Shown here: one piece after another, positions 10,309 through 20,687 of the stretch | Layout: each line of letters starts with the position of its first letter | How positions within the stretch are numbered: position 1 is the stretch's first letter | Source of the DNA: Phytophthora hibernalis | Taxonomy: Eukaryota > Oomycota > Peronosporomycetes > Peronosporales > Peronosporaceae | NCBI GenBank assembly: GCA_012656075.1 | Contig: JAAKBF010000224.1 | Location: 558,001 to 622,000, forward strand | Reading direction: 5' to 3' | Length of the DNA stretch: 64,000 nucleotides | Notes under the pieces: model-generated | What the model saw: only the letters and a program-made list of their open reading frames with translations | What the model was told of the DNA's origin: nothing | Database searches by the model: none | Made by a program: the position numbers and the translations under genes

Positions 10309-11980
10309 CTATGGTGGGCCACACATAGCCCTCATTGTCGAGAGGTCGCAACAGCAGTCGACCTTGCTGTTGCTGGGCACGAGTATGCACTCTGCGGACG
10401 CTGGTTGTCGTTGGCAATCTTGCCCAACGCGACACCATTCCGCCCATACCTTTTCCTCGTCGGCAATGTGATAAATCTGGTAGCGGAATTCTCCAAGTCG
10501 CATAGCCCATCGCAAGAGTTTCCCTCTAATGTAGAGGCTCCCACGAGTCATCTATGGATTCAAGACCATGCCAGCCTACTTCAATCTCATAGGTCTTGCT
10601 TTGTCGTTTCACCGGTGTTGCAGCAGCTCACGCACCTGGAGGACAATGCCTTGAGCAGCCACGTGCTCTCGAAGTTACAGTGTCGTCGGGAGCGAAGACA
10701 TGGATCAGGTTCTTGTGATCACAGAAGAGGCAAAACCCACCAGGTCGTAGAAGGAGGTGTGGCAGTCTATCACAAGCTGTCACAATTGCAAATGCCTCCT
10801 TCTCGATCACGCTCCAATTATCTTGTGATCCAGTAAATGTGCTGCTCAGACATTGGAGTAGCCGATGGTTTTGGTCGCCGATCGATTTTCCTTTTGCCAC
10901 TTGCTCACGTCTGTCACTATGACGCTCCACGCCTCGACAGAGGCATCTGTGAACACAGATAAAACACCGTCGGGGTTGGGATGTGCTAACATGGCTGCAT
11001 CAGCCAAACACTCCTTCACCTTGGCAAAACCAGCGCATTCGGCGTCTGTGAAGGTCACCAGTAGCCGCGCTGCAACTCGCTTTGTCCGTTTACCACTACC
11101 CAATGTCAAGTCGAGGCGCTTCTGCAAGGACTTCACATGTCCCGCATAGCTGACAAGACTGTCTCGCATCCAATTACAGGCGCAGAGAAATTGTTGGAGG
11201 TCCCAGCTGTGTTGGGCAGCGGCATATCACGCCGTACTGCTATGCGTTCCGGGTCGTGGCGTACACTTTCACCACTTGTTATCTTCCCGCACCACTTCAC
11301 TGTTCGCTCGAATAGACTTGACTTGGATGCACTCAGCTTTAACCCAAACTCATACATGAGCGAAAAAGTTCCTCCAGTTTGACCAGGTACGTGTCCACGT
11401 CCCTCGCGTAGAGTAGCAAGTCGTCTATCCAGATCAAAAGGTGTTTGTACAACAATTTCGCGAAGCATTTCTCCATCGTCATCTGGAAATGGAGTGCTAC
11501 GTCACTGCATCCTTGGGGGACTCGTGTCGGAGTAAAGACTTTAGAATTCGTCATGTAACTGAGAATCTCTTGACTTGCTTTGGCCAAAGGCAGCTGCCGA
11601 AAGCCCCTGATAAAATCAAAGAGGCCAATGAACTCCATGTCACGAACATGCTCGGTGATAACCTGCAGAATAGGCATCACTCCTCCGTAACTGCGTTGGC
11701 AGGCCGATAGTCGCTGGTCTGCCGATACTCTTCTTTTCCAGGCTTCTTGATCGGCAACGCTGGACATGCCCATCGGCTTGACGCGTTCTCGTATACTCAA
11801 CCAAGTTTAACTAGTTCCTCATTGAATACATGCAAGAACTTCCGAATATGCGGCGGGTATTGTCGCGGCTTGCAGCGAAAAGGCTTCGCTCCCTTCTGCA
11901 GTCGCAGTTCTAGCGGAGGAACCTTGGCGGGGGATCGGGGCCAAGCCGCAGTCTTCAAATGTCATATAAGTCTACGATAG
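10309..11980 (-). pseudogene. Retrotransposon reverse transcriptase-RNase H, frame-broken
   Basis: Reverse transcriptase motifs are in the frame at 11800-11339: a catalytic Asp in LFDFIRGFRQLPL, then TPTRVPQG and LLIWIDDLLLYA, where the usual Y/F-x-DD appears as WIDD. The thumb continues in the frame at 11468-11133. RNase H follows in other frames (SVFTDASVEAWSV at about 10930; IEKEAFAIVTACDRL and FCDHKNLIHVF at about 10790-10690). The terminal piece, LRWAMRLGEFRYQIYHI, lies at about 10500 beyond the inserted duplication. At least four frame changes mean no intact enzyme. Confidence 0.82.
10532..10676. repeat. Internal 145-bp duplication of the chromodomain region
   Basis: This segment is a near-identical, same-orientation copy of 8969-9114 (the 3' end of the integrase/chromodomain) placed about 1.56 kb away, in the RNase H/integrase linker. 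Only a few differences are visible: one T/C change, and a shift between adjacent T runs. It disrupts pol. Confidence 0.85.
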
Positions 11981-12494
11981 TACGCAGCCGGTCTTCTCTC
12001 CGATGGAAAACCCTTTTCCAGCGCACTGGAGATCATGCCCTCAACAGCTTGTCGCACGTCCTCGTCTGGTACAACGCCAAACAAAAACCTATCCTCGAAA
12101 GAAATTGGTTCATCATCATTCGCACCAGACCTCTTTGCTAGTTGTTCCAACTGTCTGTCAATGCTAATACCCAGATCATCCAAGATATCCTCGCCGAGGA
12201 TGAATTCATCTTCACCTTCCTCAATCACAAGCCCTTCATAAGGCTTGACCAGCCTTACGGGTCCAGCCGCCGTGTGCAGCATGATATTCAAGAGGACGGA
12301 GGAGTTCGCCACAATCTCGAACTTTCCCACTGTCTCGCAAAAACCGGGCGACTCAGCTTCGTTGCCTTCACAGCACCACTCAGCTTCTCCAACTCCTTCA
12401 GTTTTTGAGCACTGATTATGCTCTTCTCTGCCCCGGTGTCAGCGCAGTAGGGCATGGACAATCTCTCTTCAAGTACGATGACCTTGTTGTGCAT
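11962..12494 (-). pseudogene. Retrotransposon aspartic protease region
   Basis: The retropepsin active-site motif is present as PYCADTGAEKSIIS (about 12450-12410), in the frame 12494-12288. The second half of the domain (MLHTAAGPVRL, EDEFILGEDILDDLGI) lies in the adjacent frame 12330-11962, which then runs towards reverse transcriptase. The frame change near 12310 breaks a single polyprotein. Confidence 0.7.
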
Positions 12495-12534
12495 TGAGAG
12501 ACAGTCCTTTATGCGCTTTAGGCTTCAGGCGTCT

Positions 12535-13480
12535 CTACCGGCCCGCCTGGGGCTTTTGTTGCGGTCGCGACGCTCGTGCATCTTCTTCAGGAGCTCCTTC
12601 CTTTCGTCCGCGGTGGCCGTAGGGCAGTGCGTTAGCCAGTAGCCACCCTTGCACCTGAGGCAGCCTCCAGTTGGGGGATCGAGCTCTCCCGCTTCCCAAA
12701 CTTCTGCTGGCCTCCTTGCTTGGTTGCACCACTAGCACCCTTTTCATGATGCTTACCCCACGATCAAACTTTCGGTACTTCGGGCGAGATTGAGACGATT
12801 CTCCGTCGTCACGATCCTGTTCAAGGGCCTTTCCCAGGATGAGCGTGAAAAGCTCCTTCTCGTTCTCCTTGGCAGACCTAGCCTGGTACTTGATGGTCGT
12901 CGCGATCTCTTCCCGAAGGATCCGCGGCTCCAACGACTCCACCACTAACTTGCACCTGAGCCGAATACCCTCCTTCCCAGTAAAAACTCCTGCCAACCTT
13001 GCTCTTCGATGAACTCCTGCTTCTCGCAAAGAACTGCATCACTCGTTCCTTGACATCGCTTTCTGTCATGTCGATTACAATGTTCTCCTTGAACAGAGCA
13101 GCGACGTCCGGAACCGAGTTGTTTTTGACCGACGAAATGATCTCATCAATCTTGCCGAGTATGAACTCGTCACTGACAGTAGCGATGTCGACACCCCAGT
13201 CGAATTCACACCAAACTTCGAGAAGTCGTTTGTTGAACGACTTCTTCACGCTGACAAGCACCTCTGCCACCTTTTCAACATCATTCTTGCACCTCATGGC
13301 GACTTCGTCCTCGTACTCGAGACGGAGCTTACGCCACTGAACTAGCGCGGCGTGCGACGTGCTCTTCAGTTGGGGAGCAGCGAGTGGCATGAACAGAGCC
13401 ATCGGGACAGTCGTTGTTTCAGTCGTCTCAGAGGCCGTTGATGCCGGCAGCATCGAGTTGCTTCGCGTAGATCTTGTCAT
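12535..13480 (-). pseudogene. Retrotransposon gag, frame-broken
   Basis: The likely start is the Met at 13480 (MTRSTRSNSMLPAS). An upstream frame begins inside the LTR. The capsid region includes YEDEVAMRCKND and ends near 12878, where the frame shifts. A zinc-knuckle-like stretch (CLRCKGGYWLTHCP) is seen in a third frame at about 12665-12620, followed by a basic tail. Its place directly inside the 5' LTR fits gag. No clear tRNA primer-binding site is seen between LTR and gag. Confidence 0.7.
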
Positions 13481-13509
13481 CTTGACCTTAGCACTACTAA
13501 AGAATTCTT

Positions 13510-13933
13510 TGTAGTAGGTCACGGCAATAACACGAACACAGTCGGGGAAGCTGGCACTTCCTTCAGGTTTCTGCCGACTGTATTATACTACTGGCTTGGT
13601 AGTAAATGTAAAAGTGAGAAAGCGTAACATGCACGTCAACTAGCAGCTCTACATTGCCATCACCAGCGTCCCAGTGATGGCGTCCTGAACGACAATCTGG
13701 TAGATGCTCTCTACCATACATTGTACCAGCTTGAGTCGGCGAAAGCACGTGATAGCTGCTCTTGTGCTCGCCAAGCCACACCTCGCTGGCTGCGGCACTC
13801 GAACTGCAACCTCATTGCTGCCTGGGCCACAGCACTGTGGATAACTGCAGTCACATGCTGTTGCCCACATTCCTTGCCGTGCTCTACTGCATCATGTGGA
13901 CATGGTTGGGCTTTCATGCCGCCACCCACTACA
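13510..13933 (-). repeat. LTR (5' LTR of the minus-strand element)
   Basis: 424 bp, almost identical to 8194-8617. Followed at 13934 by the second GCCAC target duplication and then by the continuation of copy B. Confidence 0.93.
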
Positions 13934-14764
13934 GCCACCCTCGCTCCTGGCTTTACTGCTCTCTCTCGCAATCTCAACTGGCATGACATTGGTCCGCCGC
14001 TAGTGCATGCACTGGGCGGGAGAGTTCAGCCAACCGGAATGGGTCTGTACGTACACGAAACAAATGACACCGGCTTGACAATGGCCCTACAGATCGTCGA
14101 CGGTCTGGAATCTGACCAGCTCAACAAGCGTTGCTTTGGCGACCGAGAAAGCCGCAAGACTTCGTGACGAGAGTTTGTGCTCGTCTGGGGCTATTGGGTT
14201 GCTGTGGAAACGGGAAATCCGAAATGATGACCGTGCCTTTTTCGACATTGTGGCGAGCAAATTCGCACAAACCCAACCGAACCTGCTGCAGCCAGTGATT
14301 GCGGCTTTTTCGCAGCATATCGGCTGCATTGATGCTTCGGATGACAAATTTTCTGTGCTTGCCTTCATCGTCGGCAAACGAATCGAGTGGTTGAATTCCA
14401 AACTTCGATCGAGGGGCAGTCGTTTTCGTGGAAGATGCCAGACGCGAACTTCCCGGACAACGCCCACATCCAAGCTTTTCTGCGACACCCCAACGACCAT
14501 TGGAGTTCTTCATTTCAACGGCGTTGGACACGCGCGCAAATATGCAGCCAAGTGGATGCGAGAGAAGAGGTGGACGCTTCGCTCAGTCTGGAAGCGGAAG
14601 GTCGAGGCCAGAATGCCTATGTCATCATCACCAAAACCCGCTCGTGGTTCTCTGCGAACCAAAAGAAACTGGTGGAGTACCAAGCTGAGCTACAACTTTT
14701 GACGGAACGCTACACTGGAGACACCAATGGCAATGCCACGAAGCGAGCACGTCTGGAAGAATGA
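13934..14764 (+). pseudogene. Copy B, 3' part: dioxygenase family C-terminal region
   Basis: Coding homology resumes right after the LTR (APGFTALSRNLNWHDI, matching APFTALARKFNWDDI of copy F) and runs through LLQPVIAAFSQHIG, FSVLAFIVGKRIEWLN, FSWKMPDANFPDN and TKTRSWFS to KRARLEE at 14764. There are frame changes near 14130 and 14420. Joining 8193 to 13939 restores collinearity with the paralogues, which shows the gene was one unit before the LTR insertion. Confidence 0.85.
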
Positions 14765-15215
14765 AATAGCGTCAAAGCCTGAAATACTTGATCAGAATGC
14801 TTCTTTTCTTACGATTTTGTATTACCGTGGAATGTTGAAGAGCTTCCCAACGTTTTCCCGCCACAAATTAATGTACCGTATAGTGCTTCCACTAATTCAC
14901 TTGTGTCGAGCATTCGTAAGACGGATCGGTTACTGGAAAATTAATCATTTTGATTGGATAAAAATGAGTTGATTAATCGTGAAGTTCATTAGTTGCCCTG
15001 CACTTTCGACGACGGAATGGCACGGTTCGAGCCTCGGGATTTGCTTGATGAAGAGCTTCTCGGATCCGTCGAAGTGTTGTTGCTGCTCGATCCGCCCTAC
15101 TAGGTGTATTTCCGTCTGATGCCATCTTCATGGGCACGTTTTTAAATGCTGTGTCGAAAAGAACGTCGGCTTCATGTTGACTCTGAGGTGGCTTGAGATC
15201 TCGCCCAGTGGCAAA
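14765..15215. other. Intergenic, probable 3' flank of the tyrosine recombinase
   Basis: AT-rich from 14765 to about 14990. On the minus strand at about 15115-14990, a Ser/Arg/Asn-rich stretch (SSRSSNNTSTDP type) could be the tail of the recombinase protein in another frame. No other gene is recognised. Confidence 0.4.
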
Positions 15216-16879
15216 CTAAACTGCATCGCGTAGGTGTTTCACCAATGTTGTCCACTCTGAATACTGCTTACGTTTGATTTTCGTGGCAAAGTCAGACGGC
15301 TGCAAACCTTTAAATGGAGGATAACCCATATATGCATTTCCAAACCACCACAGGTGCCAGACACCAAGAGCATCAACGTCAGGAAACTCAAAATCTTCTG
15401 GCAGCCGATGAAACTTACCATCTCGACCCCAGTATATGATTGTGCCTTGAGTTGCTTGGGGACACGCCTCTGTCTGGACTCTGGCCATTTGATACAGCCC
15501 CGCTTCAGTAAGGAGCTCACGTATGGTAGACTGGAGCTCCTCTTTCCTCATTGCTCCAGTTCCAACCCCTTTTCGTCTAAAAGTTTCGAGATCCCGCTTA
15601 ACAGTACATCAGGCATGCGTTCAACGGCTTTTTGAGTCTCCCGCTGCTGCTCATATAGATGAATATATGGCGGAATTCCTGTTGGGGCCAGCGAGGACAT
15701 ATTATCACGCACCAGTTTGTGTTGTAGTGAATCCATAAAATTGTCGACCCGAAATATGGCCGAGGCCAATACTGGGTGCTTGACTGGTATTGTTTGCCTC
15801 AGGAATGTGGCGTGCTCGACCAGTGATGCCAAACAGAGTGCTAAAATCGGGTGCATATTTGTGTCCTTACTCATTGTTGGAAACGTTACCTGTAGTGCTG
15901 CGTCAATAGCACTGTCGTTTACTTCAGCAAAGTGTGGTGGTAGTACAGCAAAATCGGGCGAGTTGAGTGGAAGCCCTGCCACAACACGACCCAGGAACTG
16001 ATCACCTGCAGATTCGTAGCGAATGTAGCGGTCTTGTACTCCACCCAGCGACCACCCGCAGCGCAGACACACACTTGCCATTGACGGACCACCGGTACTT
16101 CCACTTGAAGCAAAGTAGCCACCCCTTTTCGTATAGAATGTGTGCCATATGCCTTGTCACTGGTCTCCTCCTGTAATAGCACTCCCAGCTTCTTTGGAAA
16201 TCTGCTTTTCTCATTCGAACCGGGAAAAAGCTTACCAGAACCTAGCGTTGGGTTTGACGCGAAATAAATGCCAAAAGCCAAAATACAGCATATGCTTGGA
16301 TTTAGCGGGTTGCTGTAAATATGTCGGGGTCTTTTCGGCCACTGCCCTCTTGATTGGTCTTAGTTTTGTGAAGAATACAGCCAATGCTGTCATCAACACA
16401 ATTTAGATGCGTCACGTGCACTGTTTCTATCGACTTAGATCTGCACATTAACTTCCACTGCAGCACAATGTATAAATGAGCAAATCCTATCAAGCATGCC
16501 AATCGTTTTCTTGCAGATAACTTTGTAGAGGGAGAAGGAAAGAGGGCGCTTTCCTGTGGTGCGTTCAGTCCCATTTTGATCATTATCCGCTTCAATCCGC
16601 TTCAGCCCACGAAAAAGATTTTTAGATCGTCTGTGCACTCGGGAGGGAGTGGAATCTTCTTCCGTCGATAGATATCCCTAGCCACTTAGATACTTTAAGC
16701 GAGTTTGAGTTCATCTTTTCAAGTAGAAACGTTTCAAAGTGAGATGGCTTGAACATAATCACATTAATTCCACCGTCGACATCAAAGTAGCTTTCAGGGG
16801 ATGGCAGCTTCTCCTTAATCCACCTGGTAATTCCCTTGACGTAACTCTTGTAGGCCTTTTTGTTGATGATGCTGTGCAA
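15216..16879 (-). pseudogene. Crypton-type tyrosine recombinase, frameshifted
   Basis: In protein order: an N-terminal segment (KAYKSYVKGITRWIKEKL, 16879-16690), a catalytic Arg in WKLMCRSKSI (about 16440), HxxR in GTHSIRKG (about 16130), and a Tyr in GGVQDRYIRYESAGDQFLGR (about 16030). The C-terminal domain has the W...W/P pattern of GCR1_C-like DNA-binding domains of Cryptons (IIYWGRDGKFHRLPEDFEFP, LGVWHLWWFGNAYMGYPP, 15450-15300). Frame changes near 16600, 16420, 16280, 16110 and 15550 disrupt it. The one at 16110 is a missing T in a T run, shared with the inverted partial copy. Cryptons cut and paste DNA by a tyrosine recombinase and lack long terminal repeats. I see no other element boundaries. 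Confidence 0.75.
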
Positions 16880-17212
16880 GCATCACAGACGTCTGCAGTA
16901 TTGAGAGTTCCAGGTGCAGGTGTCCGGGCTTGGGTCCGAAGTCGTTGTGCGGGAGGTCTTGCCGAGCCCAGGCCATGGCTGACGGTGGCCATGTTCGCTT
17001 CAACGTGGCTTGTCGAAATTTGAACCAATAGGATACGGATTTGGGCCGTAAGACGACCAGGCTACGGGTTCTCGCAACTCATTGAACGCCGCACTATACT
17101 AAAACTAACTTTTTATTGGCTCTCGTCAAAAGTTTTGTTGAGAAATAATACGACATCTGTCTTACGCTGGTTTACAAAATACAAGTTTCGGTCTTACTAA
17201 AGTAGTTGAATC
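15856..17212 (-). repeat. 1.36-kb inverted repeat, left arm
   Basis: This arm is the reverse complement of 17393-18751 with only scattered mismatches and small indels. It contains the 5' and middle part of the tyrosine recombinase on the minus strand. At the outer boundary (15856) the left arm continues with recombinase sequence, while the right arm ends. Confidence 0.92.
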
Positions 17213-17392
17213 AACATTTCGTATTATAGCGCGATTAAGAAGGTAATCCATTATAATAGGCATCAGAAATCCATAAACATCTCGATCAACCACTGCTTCA
17301 ATCATTCGATATGAAAGGGTATAATAATAAAAGAAACAGAGGAAGGACTGTATTGCTCAGAATTTTGCCAGAACCAGTCACCATTCACAATC
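17213..17392. other. 180-bp spacer of the large inverted repeat
   Basis: AT-rich, unique within the window, no open frame of note. It separates two arms of about 1.36 kb, so a single strand could form a very long hairpin. Confidence 0.8.
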
Positions 17393-18751
17393 GATTCAAC
17401 TACTTTAGTAAGACCGAAACTTGTATTTTGTAAACCAGCGTAAGACAGATGTCGTATTATTTCTCAACAAAACTTTTGACGAGAGCCAATAAAAAGTTAG
17501 TTTTAGTATAGTGCGGCGTTCAATGAGTTGCGAGGAGAACCCGTAGCCTGGTCGTCTTACGGCCCAAATCCGTATCCTATTGGTTCAAATTTCGACAAGC
17601 CACGTTGAAGCGAACATGGCCACCGTCAGCCATGGCCTGGGCTCGGCAAGACCTCCCGCACAACGACTTCGGACCCAAGCCCGACACCTGCACCTGGAAC
17701 TCTCAATACTGCAGACGTCTGTGATGCTTGCACAGCATCATCAACAAAAAAGGCCTACAAGAGTTACGTCAAGGGAATTACCAGGTGGATTAAGGAGAAG
17801 CTGCCATCCCCTGAAAGCTACTTTGATGTCGACGGTGGAATTAATGTGATTATGTTCAAGCCATCTCACTTTGAAACGTTTCTACTTGAAAAGATGAACT
17901 CAAACTCGCTTAAAGTATCTAAGTGGCTAGGGATATCTATCGACGGAAGAAGATTCCACTCCCTCCCGAGTGCACAGACGATCTAAAAATCTTTTTCGTG
18001 GGCTGAAGCGGATTGAAGCGGATAATGATCAAAATGGGACTGAACGCACCACAGGAAAGCGCCCTTCCTTCTCCCTCTACAAAGTTATCTGCAAGAAAAC
18101 GATTGGCATGCTTGATAGGGGATTTGCTCATTTATACATTGTGCTGCAGTGGAAGTTAATGTGCAGATCTAAGTCGATAGAAACAGTGCACGTGACGCAT
18201 CTAAATTGTGTTGATGACAGCATTGGCTGTATTCTTCACAAAACTAAGACCAATCAAGAGGGCAGTGGCCGAAAAGACCCCGACATATTTACAGCAACCC
18301 GCTAAATCCAAGCATATGCTGTATTTTGGCTTTTGGCATTTATTTCGCGTCAAACCCAACGCTAGGTCCTGGTAAGCTTTTTCCCGGTTCGAATGAGAAA
18401 AGCAGATTTCCAAAGAAGCTGGGAGTGCTATTACAGGAGGAGACCAGTGACAAGGCATATGGCACACATTCTATACGAAAAGGGGTGGCTACTTTGCTTC
18501 AAGTGGAAGTACCGGTGGTCCGTCAATGGCAAGTGTGTGTCTGCGCTGCGGGTGGTCGCTGGGTGGAGTACAAGACCGCTACATTCGCTACGAATCTGCA
18601 GGTGATCAGTTCCTGGGTCGTGTTGTGGCAGGGCTTCCACTCAACTCGCCCGATTTTGCTGTACTACCACCACACTTTGCTGAAGTAAACGACAGTGCTA
18701 TTGACGCAGCACTACAGGTAACGTTTCCAACAATGAGTAAGGACACAAATA
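17393..18751 (+). repeat. 1.36-kb inverted repeat, right arm (5' part of recombinase)
   Basis: A plus-strand partial copy of the recombinase, complementary to 15856-17212, from its 5' flank through HSIRKG and VQDRYIRY to MSKDTN. It lacks the C-terminal DNA-binding domain. It stops at 18751, where the sequence passes in frame into copy C of the dioxygenase family. Confidence 0.92.
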
Positions 18752-20436
18752 CCTCCGACAAGAAGCTGCAATTTTTCGTCGCACAGCTGAAACATCATAT
18801 TGACTATTGGGACGACGGGGGATCGTGGGAAGACAGCGGGCGCCATGAGTCAATTACTTGGTATTTGCCGAGTGGAGAGAAACTTGGTGATTGCCAGGAA
18901 TCGAACTTCCAGCTTAATTTACTGAATCCTGGTAAGGAAACTTTTCAGTGTTATGGGCAAATCATGGTACCAGTACATTTGAGGGAAATCGGAAACGAGG
19001 GAGCAACTACACCGTTCACTCTAATTAGTCGTGCTTCGAATATAGTCATGCTTCTGTCCTTTTTCGTGACACCATGGCCGACAATTTTTCCTAAACAGCT
19101 CAAAGAGCACAAAGCGGTTTTAGACAGATATCGCCGAGCCGAAGCCAATCATGATCTTACTTTTAATCAAATTTAAATATTGTTATCACAAGATCAAATC
19201 AAAAGTTTGGATTTCTTCATCAAAAATCGTACACCATTATTAGTCAGGGTCAGACTAATTAGAGTAAACGGTGTAGGAAGACGACGTATTCCCGGTACGC
19301 GATCATTGCCTAGCCCGTTGCTCACGGTGTGAAAAATTCTATTGAGTTCATCAACGTCAACACCGCTGCTGGAGCCCTACAAGCTCAGGTACCTGTTGGA
19401 TCGGCAAGTATCAGTAAGTTTATGGATGATGTGATTGGCAAATTGGAGGAAACACAGCATTCCTATTCGTGGTCTCAGTCAAATGCCATCTCTATGAATT
19501 TCTGCAACGTTCTGTGTGATCTGCTGGTAGATGCCGGTGATCCTGCTCCAGTAAACTTGTTTTTCAACAAGTTTTTGAGCCGCTTGAAGGTCAGAGGATG
19601 ACATTGTTGATTCTCTTGCTGCGATTACCCGAAACTTCGACTGGGGCGATATCGGCCAAGCATTTCTGGAAGTATTGAGCAAAATGAACGAGAACAAAGA
19701 CAGAGGGTGGGCAGATAGTGAAGAAGTGAGTTCTTCCGGGATGGAGATCGCGTTGCGGGTCGCAGACACTCTGGATGAAGGAGCAGCCCAGCAATCATTA
19801 CTTAAAGCAGCAGTTGAAAAGGCTGCGAGCCTTCCGGACAAATACTTGTCTTCCTCCAAGGTCATTGGCTTGTTTTGGAAGTGGGCAATTAAATCCGATG
19901 AGAGGGCCATTTTCGATACGGTGGCGACCAAATTCAACTTGATGAAGCCAAACTTTCTTCATTCGACTATCGAAGCGTTTTCTCAGCATATCGATACTCT
20001 CGACAAATCAAGCGAGAAGTTTAGTACGCTTAAATCGATCGTGAAAACGATGATTCAATGGTTAAACGACCAACTGCGGTCACTGGGCAAGCCATTTTCG
20101 TGGGAAATGCCTGACGCGTACTTTCCTGACAACCTCCAGGTGCAAGCATTTCTACGAGGCCCTGGTGATGCCATGAACACCAGTGGGATAATTCACTTTT
20201 CGAGATTAGATCGCGCACGAAGCTACACCTATCACTGCAAGCGAGTAAATGCTTCGTTCATAATGACAGCGGGTGGTCGATGTCGGGATGCGTACGTCAC
20301 AATCACAAAGACAAAAGAATGGTTCTCTAAGCACCAGAAGGACTTGGTGGAGTACCAGGCAGAAGTGAAGCTTCTGTCCGAACGTTTCATTGGAACAACA
20401 GACAGTAACGCCAGAAAGCGTGCTCGCCACGAGTAA
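18752..20436 (+). pseudogene. Copy C: dioxygenase family C-terminal region, no catalytic domain
   Basis: Homology begins at SDKKLQFFVAQLKHHIDYW, so the whole dioxygenase domain is gone. The 5' end is replaced by the inverted recombinase copy, with which it shares an open frame (18526-19176). A TIR element interrupts it at 19010-19273. Downstream, a tryptophan codon has become TAG near 19313, and the frame changes near 19600. From 19675 to 20436 the family C-terminus is open for about 250 residues (WKWAIKSDERAIFDTVATKF, FSWEMPDAYFPDN, FLRGPGDAMN, TKTKEWFSKHQKDL) and ends KRARHE. Confidence 0.85.
19010..19273. mobile_element. 264-bp TIR element with TA duplication inside copy C
   Basis: The left end, CACCGTTCACTCTAATTAGT, and the complement of the right end, CACCGTTTACTCTAATTAGT, form inverted repeats of about 20 bp. 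TA flanks both sides (19008-19009 and 19274-19275). Excising the element plus one TA restores GGAGCAACTAGGAAGACGAC, which reads GATRKTT in frame, as in the paralogues. No transposase; a non-autonomous mariner-like MITE is the best reading. Confidence 0.85.
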
Positions 20437-20687
20437 GAAATTATCTATGGTAACAATCCGTGTGCAATCATGATATTCTTCATCGAGTAGGTTTAACTCG
20501 ACAACTCTGCTCTCACTTTAATGTACATGTACCAGGTGACGATTTGAAGTGGAACTATTGGTGATGCTGAGTGACAGAACTTGACAAATGGCTTCATCAG
20601 AATTTCGAGACGGATTGAGGGAAAGAAACCCGTCACGAAATGAAGTCACTCTCAAATTTACGTTCTAGCTGCAAGTTCAACTCGACG
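20437..20687. other. Spacer between copies C and D
   Basis: About 250 bp with no gene. Contains an ATGTACATGTACC palindromic stretch near 20520. Confidence 0.5.

Larger units (their letters stand above)
8194..13933 (-). mobile_element. Full-length Ty3/gypsy LTR retrotransposon inserted in copy B
   Basis: The element is 5,740 bp, transcribed on the minus strand, with 424-bp LTRs at 8194-8617 and 13510-13933. The LTRs begin TGTAGT and end ACTACA and differ at about 4 of 424 positions by eye. A 5-bp direct duplication, GCCAC, flanks it (8189-8193 and 13934-13938). In element order: gag (13480-12535), aspartic protease, reverse transcriptase, RNase H, integrase (10036-8978) with a short chromodomain-like tail. 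A purine-rich tract lies next to the 3' LTR. The pol frame is broken in several places, so it looks recent but not autonomous. Confidence 0.92.

Noticed and set aside
13470..13511. Primer-binding site next to the 5' LTR
   Set aside because: The sequence just inside the LTR (AAGAATTCTTTAGTAG) does not resemble the complement of a tRNA 3' end that I recognise, so no site is annotated.
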